A DNA stretch of 64,000 bases from Gossypium raimondii (taxonomy: Eukaryota; Streptophyta; Magnoliopsida; Malvales; Malvaceae): positions 1,116,001-1,180,000 of the forward strand of contig NC_068577.1 in NCBI RefSeq assembly GCF_025698545.1. Reading direction: 5' to 3'. Shown here one piece after another: positions 13,405 to 23,668 of the stretch; position 1 is the stretch's first letter, and the number at the start of each line of letters is the position of its first letter. A program made the position numbers and the translations under genes. The notes under the pieces are model-generated. The model was not told the DNA's origin, made no database searches, and was given only the letters and a program-made list of their open reading frames with translations.

Positions 13405-15846
13405 ACATGCATGGATAGAGTAAATTTTATTCTCTTAAATTCATCGAAGCTGTTGTTTTTCAAGTATAGAAGATCAGTCAACTTATGATGAGTTTTTAGT
13501 TGGGATCCCCAACATGAACATAAATGGAAGGTGTTTGTAAAACCCCCCTCCAACCCGATCCTCGGGTCCGAGTTACGAAATGCTACAGTCGTTGCCGGAG
13601 TAACTACGAACGAATAACATTCAATGCAAAACATAAATCATACAAACATAACCATTTCAGTTCATATTCACATTACACAACTTTTCTCGGGTCTTATACG
13701 AGCCTATGTATGCTCTAAGTTAACTCAACATTGAACTAGGACCAAATTGCAACATTTCCAAAATTTCAACTTGACGTCGCGACGTGAGGGGGTTCCTCGT
13801 TGCAACATAACACACTAACTTGCCTTATTGTGACGATGGGGTTCCTCGTCACATCGTGGCTAGAAATCCAAATCTCGTCGCGACGACCATTGCTTAACGT
13901 TAAGCAATGTTAATAAGTTTGCAAGAGCCTAAGTTGTGAAGGGGACAATCCCAATTGAAGATCAAGCCCATTTGAAGTTCATTTGAATCACTTGAAGACT
14001 TAGTTGTTTTATTTTTTTGCCTAATTTGTCAATGGCTCAATTAAAAAGTTTATTTTTAAGCCAAGTTAATTTGTTTTCTTGTAAAATTTGGTCCATACAC
14101 AACTATCATAAAGCTGACCAAATTCACTTATCTTTTCATTATTCCTTTAAGTTTCTTAGGAAGTAAGAGCCACCTTCCTTGGCTGTCTACATTTTTAGGC
14201 TAGTTTTCAGAGATTTTTTTTCTTAGCCATCCAAATTTTTAGGCTACATTTGAGGGATTTGTTTTTCTTTTTTCAGCTCACTCCTTGTATAAAAAGGGGT
14301 AACCACCCACCATAGAAGGACCTAACTTTAATTTTAATAAAAGTACCCTTTGAGTTCTTCTCCTTCGTAAGAAATTTTTTCTTGTATTTTTAGAAGAGTT
14401 TTCTGTTAAACTAAGCCTTATTAGATAATATGGTTTGATATAACAAATTAAAATGTTTTTGAATAAAATTAAAGTTGAGAAGTTTCATAAAAATCAAGTT
14501 GAAATGGTTTCAATTGAGTCAAACATTTTCAAATATGTTTTAACCATTTTTAAACAAATTAGAATTGCTCTAGGACAAAAAGTATTAATACTTTTTGTCT
14601 AAGTATCGATATTTTAGAAGATATCAATACCCTTCTGATAATTGATACCAAATTGACATTCTGCCATTTTTAAACCCTGGTAGGTATCGATCCAGTATCG
14701 ATGCTTTTATCAAAGTATCGATATATTTCCTAAGGCATCGATATTTCTTCTCCAACGGTCACTGAAATCAGTATTAATTACAAAAAATATCGATACACTT
14801 TTAGTATGTATCAATACTCGTTGTTGCAGGTGAAGTTAATGACCTAGTATTTCATCCCCAACGGCTACATTCACTTCTACAACAACCACAATAGTTGGAA
14901 ATCAATTAGAGGGTATAAATACCATCTTCCAAAGGTTTAGCAACAACAAGAGACATTTGTAAAACTTAAAGATCAATCAAAACAACCTAGAGCTTAATTC
15001 TTTCATACATTTTCTTGTAAATACTTGTGAGCTTTCATTGTATTCATTTAGCTCAAGTATTCTTCTTTATATTTGTGCTTAATTGGAAAACATCCTAATC
15101 TTGTAAGGATTGTTTCTTTGTTTGCTTATTTGTTTCTCTTTGAGAGAGGGTTTATTCTTAAGGTTTGGGTAGAAACCTTAAGCGAGTAGTATCTTAAGGT
15201 TTTGGGGCATAAATCTTAGGAGAGATTGTAAGCTTAAACCTTATCCTCAAAGGTTGTCAAATTAGTGAATTTGGGAAAATTCTTAGTTGTGGTAAGCTAA
15301 GGTAGTGGAGTAGGCAATTGGGGTCGAACCACTATAAATCCTTGTGTTCTTTGTTGCATATTTTTTATTACTTCCACTTCAACATCTCAAAGGCTTATTC
15401 AACTTCCCTATCGGTGTTCTCAAGTTGATCCTTCCAAGCTAACATTTTCAACTTAATCTTCTCCGATATTTTTGGTAGGAGTTCTTCACCTTTTGATTTT
15501 CCAAGTCATCTAGCTTGAAGGGTCGATTAAAGCCATTAGTGGAGTTTATTAAAGCTTGTTCTTCAAAGGGTTCTATTGGATATCTTTCTTCCTCATCTTG
15601 CCATAATCATTTTTATCATCCTTCCATCTTTCATCTCTATGTATTTTTTGGAAAACAATATTTGACTTTTCTCCTTCAAAAATCCATCAAACATTGGCTA
15701 AATCTATCTGCTCTTGTTTTAGTCTCATTTTCAAATCTATTTTATTTTCAATCTTCCTAATTGTTTGTTTAAATTTCATATTCATATTCTAAACATTTTC
15801 AGCAACTTGAAATCTATCTATTTGTTGCCACCTATCAATTTAGTTG
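13405..15846. mobile_element. LTR-retrotransposon fossils (Gypsy-like and Copia-like LTR sequence) inside the LINE
   Basis: About 2.4 kb splitting the LINE. The left part (about 13535-14450) has an LTR-like start TGTAAAACCC, GC-richer 'tcgcgacg' motifs and a TATA-like 'tgtataaaaagg' near 14286. The right part (about 14450-15500) is rich in 'tatcgata' blocks and 'aaccttaag' motifs typical of a cotton Copia-type LTR; similar sequence recurs at 61.9 kb. No long pol or gag frame survives, so it is an old, incomplete nest. An 8-bp 'tttatgat' occurs at both edges (13397-13404 and 15847-15854), a possible target duplication. Confidence 0.55.
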
Positions 15847-16340
15847 TTTATGATTGATAAAGTTAAAAGTAAACTAAACCGGTGAGACATAAGACTATTA
15901 TCTATGGCAAGACGAGTCACACTTGTTAAATCGATACTTATGACAATTCCCAACTATTTCATGTAGTCAGTGATAATACTTGTAGGGGTTTGTGATGAAA
16001 TTAAAAAAATATCTCAGAATTTCATATGAGTCTTCATCTAATAGGAGAAAGCTTGCGCTTGTGCAATGGGAGACATGTTGTCAACCACATAACAAAGTTT
16101 TTGTGATGAAATTGGGAGTCCATTTGAAGGTTATAGGAAAGTTATTTTAGAAAGTGTTAACATGCTTATTGTTTGATTGATAAACAACAAAGAGAAAGAA
16201 GTTAATTATTTGGCACTAGTGAGAAGTATCAAGGAGTTATGCCAATGACAATGGGAGGTGCACGTAAATCATATATATATATATGGAAGCAAATTTTGTT
16301 GTTAATTACTTCACCAATGTTAAAGATATATGACCTAAAT
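15847..16340 (+). mobile_element. Plant LINE fragment, right part (end of RT and RNase H)
   Basis: Reads RRVTLVKSILMTIPNYFM (the family's post-RT segment, usually LAKS..AIPNY.MQ), then CDEI, then 'LALVQWE'-like residues in a shifted frame, and near 16140-16300 an RNase-H-like end (VNYLALVRSIKELCQRQWEV followed by HVNHIYREANF in an adjacent frame). These are consecutive parts of the same LINE type as 12890-13404. Several stops; dead. Confidence 0.7.
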
Positions 16341-16379
16341 TCTTGTTAAATAAAAATACAAGTGTCAAGAAAAGGGGAT

Positions 16380-16700
16380 CTATGGTACAGGCTGCAGAAG
16401 GGAAATCCGTATAGAAGTATGCTTCCTTTATTTGATGTTGATTAGAATAAGGTGTTTTAACCTTACTGCATTACTTCTATTTGACTTTGATTAGAATATG
16501 GTTTTGCAAACTTATAAATAGACATAGTCGTCTCTCCTCTTGAATCATTCGAATTCGACATAGTAAATTTTCTTCTCCTCTACCTGTGGTTTTTTTTCCA
16601 AAAGGGTTTCAACGTAAAATCTATATGTTCTATTTTTCTTTCTTTTCTTACCATTATCGACGTTCTATTTTTTACAACCAATTTAAGGACTAGAACATGC
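16380..16700 (+). mobile_element. Possible Copia-type LTR fragment
   Basis: 'tataaatagacatagtcg' followed about 110 bp later by 'ttcaacgtaaaatctatatg' resembles the promoter and end of a Tnt1/Copia-type LTR. No internal coding region follows. Weak call based on pattern only; the element is an incomplete fossil. Confidence 0.35.
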
Positions 16701-17552
16701 TATGGCTTATGTTTCTTTGGAGAGTCACCAACAAGGGTGGGAAGTATTTTGTTCATTGATAATATGCGAGAATTCTCTCGTGCATTTGAAGCACACACAC
16801 AAGTATTTAATTTTTTACCAAAAAATCTTAAATTTTTTTTTTCAAATTTTGATATTGATATAAGTTAGATATTTTGGTATAAATTAAAAATATTGATAAA
16901 AGGTAAAACTTTTTGTGCACTCATTGAGCATACAACAGAATCCCCCAATACTGCGGATTACCATAAATGAAATTATATTGAACTTTTATAATAATGTATA
17001 AGGCTTAGCCTCCTTTTGTTTTAAAAATAATGAAAAAAAAATTAACATTAGAGATGTCAATGGGGGTAAGGTGAGGTTTTTGCCTAGCTTGAATCCAACC
17101 CATTTTTTTATACTTTTCATTCCGGTCCAGTCTTGGATTTGAATTTATTTGAAACTTTAATATCCAATTTGACTCGACTCCAATCTGCTCTATCCAAAAA
17201 CATTACACAATTTTTTATGTTATATTAAATTTGATAAGATTAAATAAAATGTACATTATAAAATCTTATAAAAAATCTAACTAAAATATATAAAATAATT
17301 AAAATAATAAAGGCTTATAGAAATTTAAAAATTCTAATTAAAGTATATAAAGTATTTATAAAATTAAAAGATTAGTACTTTAGTAAATTTATCATAGTGT
17401 AGGTTTGATCTAAGTCAATCCTAGATTCCACCTCAAAATTCTTAATTAAAACCTGTCATATTATATCAAACATAAATCATGTCCTGTCTCATCTTAGTCC
17501 AAACTTGTTGAATTCAGATTATTTTGTTCTCTTGTCTAAAATATAAAAAAAA

Positions 17553-18095
17553 GAGTAAATTATTAAATTATTAGTAAATTTATGTGTTATTCACTCAACT
17601 TCAAAAAGTTATAATATGGTTTTGAAATTATAAGAAAGTTTTATTTAAGTCACTGAACTATTTGAAAATTTTTATTTAACTCACAAGATTATTAAGTTTT
17701 TGTTTTTAAAAAAAGCCTTACTAGCAAGTTCTAAGCGATGATTTGACAACTAGTATGGTGGATCAGTACTCATTGATGAGTAGAAGAACATATCTTAGAT
17801 CCAAGTTGATCTGACGTTCAGTATCAGAGATCAGAGAAAAAAGTTGTTTGGATTTTGATTCGTAAATTCGTGGCGTTCAAAACTATTTAATGAAAAAAGA
17901 AACTGAATTGTAGAAGAGAAGGGATTGATCGATGCGAGAAGTGCGAGCAAAGAAGGCAATACGACAGGATTTTAACAGCCCGGTGACTTAAATGAAAACT
18001 TTCAAATAGTTTAGTGACTATTTTATAACTTTTTGAAGTTGAGTGACAAAAACATAAACTTATTAATAGTTTAGTCACCTTAGATATAATTTACC
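17553..18095. mobile_element. Long-TIR MITE, copy 1
   Basis: The left end ('cactcaacttcaaaaagttata', 'agtcactgaactatttgaaaa') is repeated inverted at the right end ('tttcaaatagtttagtgact', 'taactttttgaagttgagtga'), giving imperfect TIRs of well over 100 bp around a 250-bp core. The core shares 'gagtagaa', 'tttcagagatcgg'-like and 'tttggattttgattc' blocks with the second copy at 19955-20375. The ends match the common plant Mutator-type MITE style. No coding capacity. Confidence 0.75.
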
Positions 18096-18266
18096 AAAAA
18101 ATTAAAAAAATAGTGTCAAGAATGTAATAATAAACTAATCCGTGTCTACTTAGCGAACTCTCCGTTATATATTGAGTGAATGTATGTGGGATCTTATCCT
18201 CATCTTTGCAAAGCACTTTCCCGACTTTCTTTTCTCTTAATTTACTGAAAGCTTTTTTTAGTTGAA

Positions 18267-18763
18267 ATGGAGATTCTTCCACAGCGATCATCATTATCCT
18301 CAACTCTGAATCCCAACGCTCCATTGTTCATTCCATTAGCATATCGGATGGTCAAGGATTTCTCTGATCAATGGTGGGCTCTCGTCCAATCATCCCCTTG
18401 CTTCCGCGACTACTGGCTTCAAGAACGCTTCCACGATCCCGAAAACGACGACGTTTCTGACGACGACGATGATCCTCTCTTCCCCGACGACCTCGATGAC
18501 ATATTTGAGCAATACGACGACGTTTTACTCGACCCAAGACGTAAGTGACTGAATTCAACTCACACCCGACGAAATTAAGTATATACTCGAAACTTTTTTT
18601 TTTTTTTTTTGCAGCGGAGGAAAAGGAAAAGAAATTGGTACCGTTTGGGACATCGAAGTGGCGGAAGGACCGAGTTGTGACTGAGTCACCGAGGTTTATC
18701 GAAAAAGCACCCAAGATTGTGAATGTTAAAGTGAGTCCAAGGACTATTCACCAACCAAGGTAA
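18267..18763 (+). CDS. ERD15: ERD15-like PAM2-motif protein, 2 exons
   Basis: Small acidic protein of the ERD15/CID1 family, stress-responsive regulators that bind the MLLE domain of poly(A)-binding protein through a PAM2 motif. Exons 18267-18540 and 18615-18763 (donor AAGAC|GTAAGT, acceptor TTTGCAG|CGG) join in phase to 140 aa. The PAM2 motif [10 protein letters not shown] lies at residues 14-23, followed by FSDQWWALV and RDYWLQERF blocks usual for the family, an Asp-rich stretch near 62-85, and the conserved end [17 protein letters not shown]. Without the splice the frame ends after 93 codons. The intron is only 74 bp with a long T tract. The gene is convergent with the HMA gene (248 bp apart). 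Confidence 0.88.
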
Positions 18764-19011
18764 ATCAACTCGTACTGAGTTGACATGGGAGGTCTCATTT
18801 TAAGCTTTTTAACTTCTTTTCTCTTATTGATTTGTAATATATTAGGTACAGAGATCTCTCTTCCTTTAGATCCCAGTCTGTGAACTTTTTAAATTTCGCA
18901 ATAAATGAAAATTAACTTCACCCAAAAAAAAATAATGATTTTGTTTTATTCTAGCTATTACAGTAGATTTTGAACCCAAAATCAATCAAAAGAAAAGCCA
19001 AAATTGTGAAA

Positions 19012-19413
19012 TTAATCAGATTCCCAAGTGGTTGCTTGTTTGCCGATTTTTTGAAGAACACGAATGACTTCATCGTTGGTAACATTGCCTGTCACTATAA
19101 CCTTGTTCAGCTTAGTATCAACGTTGTAAGTTTCAATATCTGCAATCAAATTTTCCCCAATCAAAAGGTAAATTATAGTATGTCTTTGTTTATAGTGTAA
19201 TTTACCCTAATCAAAACAGGTAATTCCTGAAGAAGATGATTATTACCCTCTATTTTCTTGATAGCTTTGAGGATTTTCTTGATACATTCGTCACAATGCA
19301 AGCCCACTTTCAATTCCACTACCTATAATACAAAGATAGGAACCTGAATTTAGCTGTCTATGATAAGATAATATAAAAAAGGAAGAAGCAAAAGGGTTAC
19401 TTACATTGGCCAT
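19012..19413 (-). CDS. Small HMA-domain metal-binding protein (copper-chaperone-like), 3 exons
   Basis: Reads as a 70-aa single HMA domain. Exons: 19405-19413 (only MAN), 19247-19322, 19012-19139; donors and acceptors are GT-AG and phases join. The metal site is GLHCDEC (CxxC at about residues 13-16), followed by the beta-alpha-beta pattern (VIVTGNV, EVIRVLQKIGKQATTW). It ends ESD-stop, with no C-terminal CaaX box, so it is not of the isoprenylated HIPP type; it resembles ATX1/CCH-like or stand-alone HMA proteins. Probable role is binding and delivery of Cu(I) or a similar ion in the cytosol; the metal is inferred. The first coding exon of nine bases makes it invisible to plain ORF finding. 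Confidence 0.82.
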
Positions 19414-19490
19414 TGATGCAAATGAAAGAAGGAAACTTGAAGAAACAAATGTGAGATTTTTATTGTTTGGTAAAGGGGTAGCCTTGGAGC

Positions 19491-19504
19491 ATATAAATAT
19501 ATAC
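19491..19504 (-). promoter_or_regulatory. TATA-box candidate for the HMA gene
   Basis: Minus-strand GTATATATTTATAT about 80-90 bp upstream of the start codon, a normal distance for a plant core promoter with a short leader. Confidence 0.5.
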
Positions 19505-19954
19505 ACTGTTAAGTGAAGGTATTGGATTCTTTACGTGATTAATGGGGGAACTTTAGTTTTTTTTTTTGTTTTTACTTTTTGCTTTTGTTAAAAGGTGCTT
19601 TCATATGTGAAGATTTGCATTTATTCCAATAATTTGTTGACTTTTGTAAGAGAGGAGCCACCGCACATCTGGTTGCCAATATATTGTATAGCTAGAGAGC
19701 ATTAGATGTTTCTAGGATTCTTTTCTCGTCTCATGGATGTTAGTAAAGGATTGGCGTGTGTGAAGGTAATGTTTACTCTACGCATAGTAAATATGGTTGC
19801 AGATATCATGGTAGCTTTAGGAAAAATGTTTCTCTTAATTTGAGAATTTATGATTTCTTCTTAAGATGGTCGAGATGGAGATTCTACAAGACATTGTTGG
19901 TGTTAGATATAATTCCTGTTGTGACTATATGTATTTAGATTCTTTATCTACCAA

Positions 19955-20375
19955 AAAAAAATGTTAATTAATTTATGTTTTGGTTATTTAATTTTAAGAA
20001 GTTATAAATTTGTCATTAAATTATTCAAAAGTTGTCATTTAAGTTTTTGAACCATTTAAGTCATTGAGTTGTTAAATTATATCTTTTTAAAATATGGTGG
20101 AGTATCTACTGACGAGTAGTGGAATATACTTTATACCCAAGTCAATTTGTTGATTAATTTCAGAGATCGGTGAAAAAAACCGTTTGGATTTTGATTCACA
20201 GATTTGAGATGTTCTGTGTCATTACAAAAAATAACTATAGAAGAAAAGGGAAAGGAAAACTTTTGATTGGTGCGAGTAGTGTTAATAGAAAAACAATGAT
20301 TTTAACAGCCTAGTAATTTAAATGACCGAAACATAAAATTAATAATTGTTTAGTGACTTTTTGTGTAATTTATCC
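19955..20375. mobile_element. Long-TIR MITE, copy 2
   Basis: Same family and orientation as 17553-18095: 'tttaagaagttataaatttgtca', 'gagtagtgga', 'ttcagagatcgg', 'gtttggattttgattcac', 'gattttaacagcc', and the end 'tttagtgactttttgtgtaatttatcc'. Somewhat shorter because the right inverted repeat is reduced. Confidence 0.7.
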
Positions 20376-22351
20376 TAACGAACATATGTTCGGACCAATT
20401 TGAAATATTAACTTTAATTTATTAAAATTCATTTATATTTGTAAATGAATAATCTAAATCCATTAAGCTTAAAAATATAATTATTTTTATTTGATATTTA
20501 ATAATTATATATTTGACTACCATTAATATTTTTTATTAAAACTTGAAACATGATTAACTTAATATATTGTTATATATTTACTTTACAATACTATACTACT
20601 ATATTTAGTACTTAACATATAAAAGAAAAGAAAAGTTAATATATTATAAATTTGGAAAAGAATGGGTCAGGTCAAATTCGAACTTTAAATATTGGAGGTT
20701 GAATTAGGCCTATATATTAAACATTTTGTTCAAATTTATTTTTTAAGTTTAATATTTTTGCTCAAAACTTCTAAAGGTTTCTTGACCTCGAATATGTCTA
20801 ATGTAAATAACTCGTGAACTAAGTTTAAAAATGCATCTCCCCTTCTTGAAAACAAAGTATAGATCAATATAATAAGGAAGAGCGCGGAGTTTTTTTTTTC
20901 AATGAATGATTTTATTCAACAATGAATTCGAAGTTTTATTGGCTAAACTCCAATCTATTCTTATATAACGCATAATTGCAGCCCAACAAAAAATCTCAAT
21001 GTTAAAATCACTCACCCCGAATAATCTTATAATAGAAATACGAATGTAACACTTCACAACAAATAAATTTGGAAATTACAAACAAGCTCTTAGACAAGCA
21101 CCCGAAAGGGATGCACCAAAGAGCATCGAAATGGTCTATTTATAGGTTTGAGTTGATCAACGTTGCACTACTCTTCATTTTCTAATCGAAAATAAATTTT
21201 CTATCAAAATAAACACAATTTAAGCTCAGAGTAGAAATAATTTGCTAATAGAAAACCAACCAAGATAAAACTAGTCACAGATGTCAACAAAACTCACCTA
21301 CTTTAACTATCCTGACTTGTTGTTTCAAGGGATGTTCGAACATGTCATGCGACAATTGAATCAAAAGTAATTAAAATTTCAATATGTGGTTTAATATTTC
21401 ATTTAGATACGAAAATACATGCATCTAATTTTTTTTAAAAAGAAAAAAAAAGGATATTATGCTTTGTTTTTATTGAGGTAGGAGTTATCTAACAATTAAA
21501 TCCGAGATTAGTATCAACTAAATATTTATTATAAAATTTTAATTTTGGCTTAGCCGCATTAAATATTCATTCAAAAATTTACTTTGTGGATTCGAATCAT
21601 AGAAATAATCTTATATTTAAGCCGACTAAAATCGTGTAAGTCAATTATAAATATATCAAAAAATAATATAATTTCTTTTATAATTTTACTTGCGACTTAA
21701 TCGAGTTTTATATATAATTTGGTACCTTTCCTTTCCAATGAACTTTATTCATTACACTTATAAAGGGTGTTGGGTTGTACCTTGTAGGTGCAAAAATATC
21801 CTTAATTATGAATTAGACCAACGATTTTTCGGTTCAATCGATTTTTTTAGTCAAATCAAATAATTTATTAAAAATTATAAAATTATAAAATCTAATTTAT
21901 TTGCAGTCATTGATTGTGGGAATTAATCAAATTCAGAATTACACTAGAATTGGATCAATTTACTTTGATTAGGGTTTTAATTTAAAACACTTTCGGTGTC
22001 ATCTGAGCAATCGACAGCACTCTCTCCCCCATCATCGACGATTGCTTGGATCATTAATTTAAAAAATTAATAATTTATGTATGCAATATAAACATAAAAT
22101 GATGTAATATCAATAATTGTGTTAATAATTACGTTTTTACATTCTCTTTTCAAAATCGAACTCTTTCAATAAATATACCATAAATTGATTTATTCACTCA
22201 AATATTTTTTAAAAACCACATTTTAGCTAATTTAACCTCAAATATTATCATTTATACTATTATCATAACTGATCATAACAAGTTCTTTTTATTTATTTTA
22301 TATTGTCCTACATTCGGCTGCACCTGATCATGGAAAGAGATAAGGAAATGA
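20376..22351. other. AT-rich intergenic
   Basis: About 2 kb with no recognised protein. Around 20880-21270 is an island of more complex sequence without long frames that may be a decayed element. No other features supported. Confidence 0.35.
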
Positions 22352-22858
22352 CTAAATTGCCAGGACAAGACCCGGCACAGACTTCCCAACTCTATTGGAA
22401 AAGCTGCTCTCCCAAACGGAAAAGCAATGCACAGGAGTAATCTCAGCCGTTGATGAAGAACCAGAGGACGGCGACGGTGATGACGATGACGATGATGAGT
22501 TGTAGTTGAATGGTGGTGTTTGGCTAGAGTTCACAAGACGAGTAACAGTGAGAGAAGTATTGAAATACTCTCTCACTTCTGTTATTATCCCATCAGTACT
22601 TACAGTCCAAGCATGAACCCAAGAGATTGAACGTTTATGATCACAGCCTTCAACGATGACGGTGGACCCAAAAGTGGTGACCGAAAGAGGGTCAACGTCG
22701 AAAATGAAAGTTTGGTCCGATGAAGCTCCCGTGAGGAGGCGCATCATAAACTGGTGGGCTGGAGGACCATGGAACCACCATTCAAGGTCAGGGGCAAGGA
22801 TTTGATGAACGGTTTGGACGTCTCGAGTGTTTATGGCCTCATAGAGGACGAGAACCAC
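22352..22858 (-). CDS. Wound-induced protein 1 (WUN1/SAG20)-like, SnoaL/NTF2-like fold
   Basis: Belongs to the plant wound-induced protein 1 family (NTF2-like fold, no proven enzymatic activity; induced by wounding, ABA or senescence). Core signatures: VLYEAINTRDV, LEWWFHGPP, HQFMMRLLTG, W-V-HAWT and ITEVREYFNT, followed by a Ser/Pro-rich linker and the C-terminal CFSVWESSFSNRVGKSVPGL block usual for the family. The given left edge of the frame is a GTG codon. The frame stays open upstream to a stop near 22943 and encodes further plausible residues (ELANTKDSILEETNKN) but contains no ATG before the core; the first in-frame ATG is inside it (MMRLL). Either a 5' exon, a non-AUG start, or loss of the start codon. 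Confidence 0.75.
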   Translation of the reverse strand: MVLVLYEAINTRDVQTVHQILAPDLEWWFHGPPAHQFMMRLLTGASSDQTFIFDVDPLSVTTFGSTVIVEGCDHKRSISWVHAWTVSTDGIITEVREYFNTSLTVTRLVNSSQTPPFNYNSSSSSSSPSPSSGSSSTAEITPVHCFSVWESSFSNRVGKSVPGLVLAI

Positions 22859-23022
22859 TTGTTGGTTCTTGTTGGTTTCCTCCAGAATGCTATCCTTTGT
22901 GTTAGCCAGTTCTTGATTATAAAAAAATGGCTTAGAAAACTATAACACTAAAAGAGGTTTTAGAGAAAGTGAAAAAAACCCAGAATATAACAAGTTGTTG
23001 CGAGAGGGTGAAGCAAGTAGGG

Positions 23023-23033
23023 TTTATATAAAG
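23023..23033 (-). promoter_or_regulatory. TATA-box candidate for the WUN1-like gene
   Basis: Minus-strand CTTTATATAAA about 165 bp upstream of the conserved core, followed by a C/T-rich leader. Its position argues against a long upstream intron, which sharpens the missing-ATG problem. Confidence 0.5.
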
Positions 23034-23544
23034 AATCTCTTTGGGTTGGTTTTTGTATCCATTTCTTCTTTGTACTAACAGTCTCGGTATCATGTCAACA
23101 TAAAATATATATGAATTGTATGTATGAACTGTCACGTAGATTGTCATGTTATATCGTTAAAACAAATTATTGATTTAATCAACATTTTTATTAAAAAAAA
23201 ATTTAATATTTTTTAAAAAATTAATAATTAAAATTAACTAAAAAAATATAAGGATTAAATTAATAGAAAATATAAACTGAGAATAAAATTTATCGTTACG
23301 CCTTAAAAAAATATGATTACTTCATGTAAAAAAAGCAAGATTAGTTAACCACCTTTTACTTATTATTATTTTTCACCCTCTTGTGGTGTGACTTCATCTA
23401 GTTGCGCATGTGTAAACAATGACAATGGCTAGTTGAAGCCATATAATTTCAACCAAAAAATGCCAAAAATGATTCCATTATCACTCACTCAAGAAAAGCA
23501 TAGCATTAATTTTTTTTATAAAAAAAAACATTTCTTACATCTAA

Positions 23545-23668
23545 AAAATCAAACACATAACTCCTCCCGAACCCATAAAATAGGAAGATAATGCGCTTCA
23601 GCACACTTGATCCCGTGCCTTTCTGCATTGACAATAATATTTATCCCAATCGAGCTAACACTCAATCA
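23545..23668 (-). mobile_element. tRNA-derived SINE-like copy
   Basis: On the minus strand: an A-box-like TTAGCTCGATTGGGAT, a B-box-like GGGATCAAGTGTGC, then 'ctgaagcgcattatcttccta' and 'tgggttcgggaggag'. The same module occurs at about 61300-61400 on the plus strand with an internal shortening. Non-coding. Confidence 0.6.

Noticed and set aside
13398-13718. ORFs with CxxC-like residues over 13398-13718
   Set aside because: Lie in LTR-like sequence with no family similarity; probably chance.
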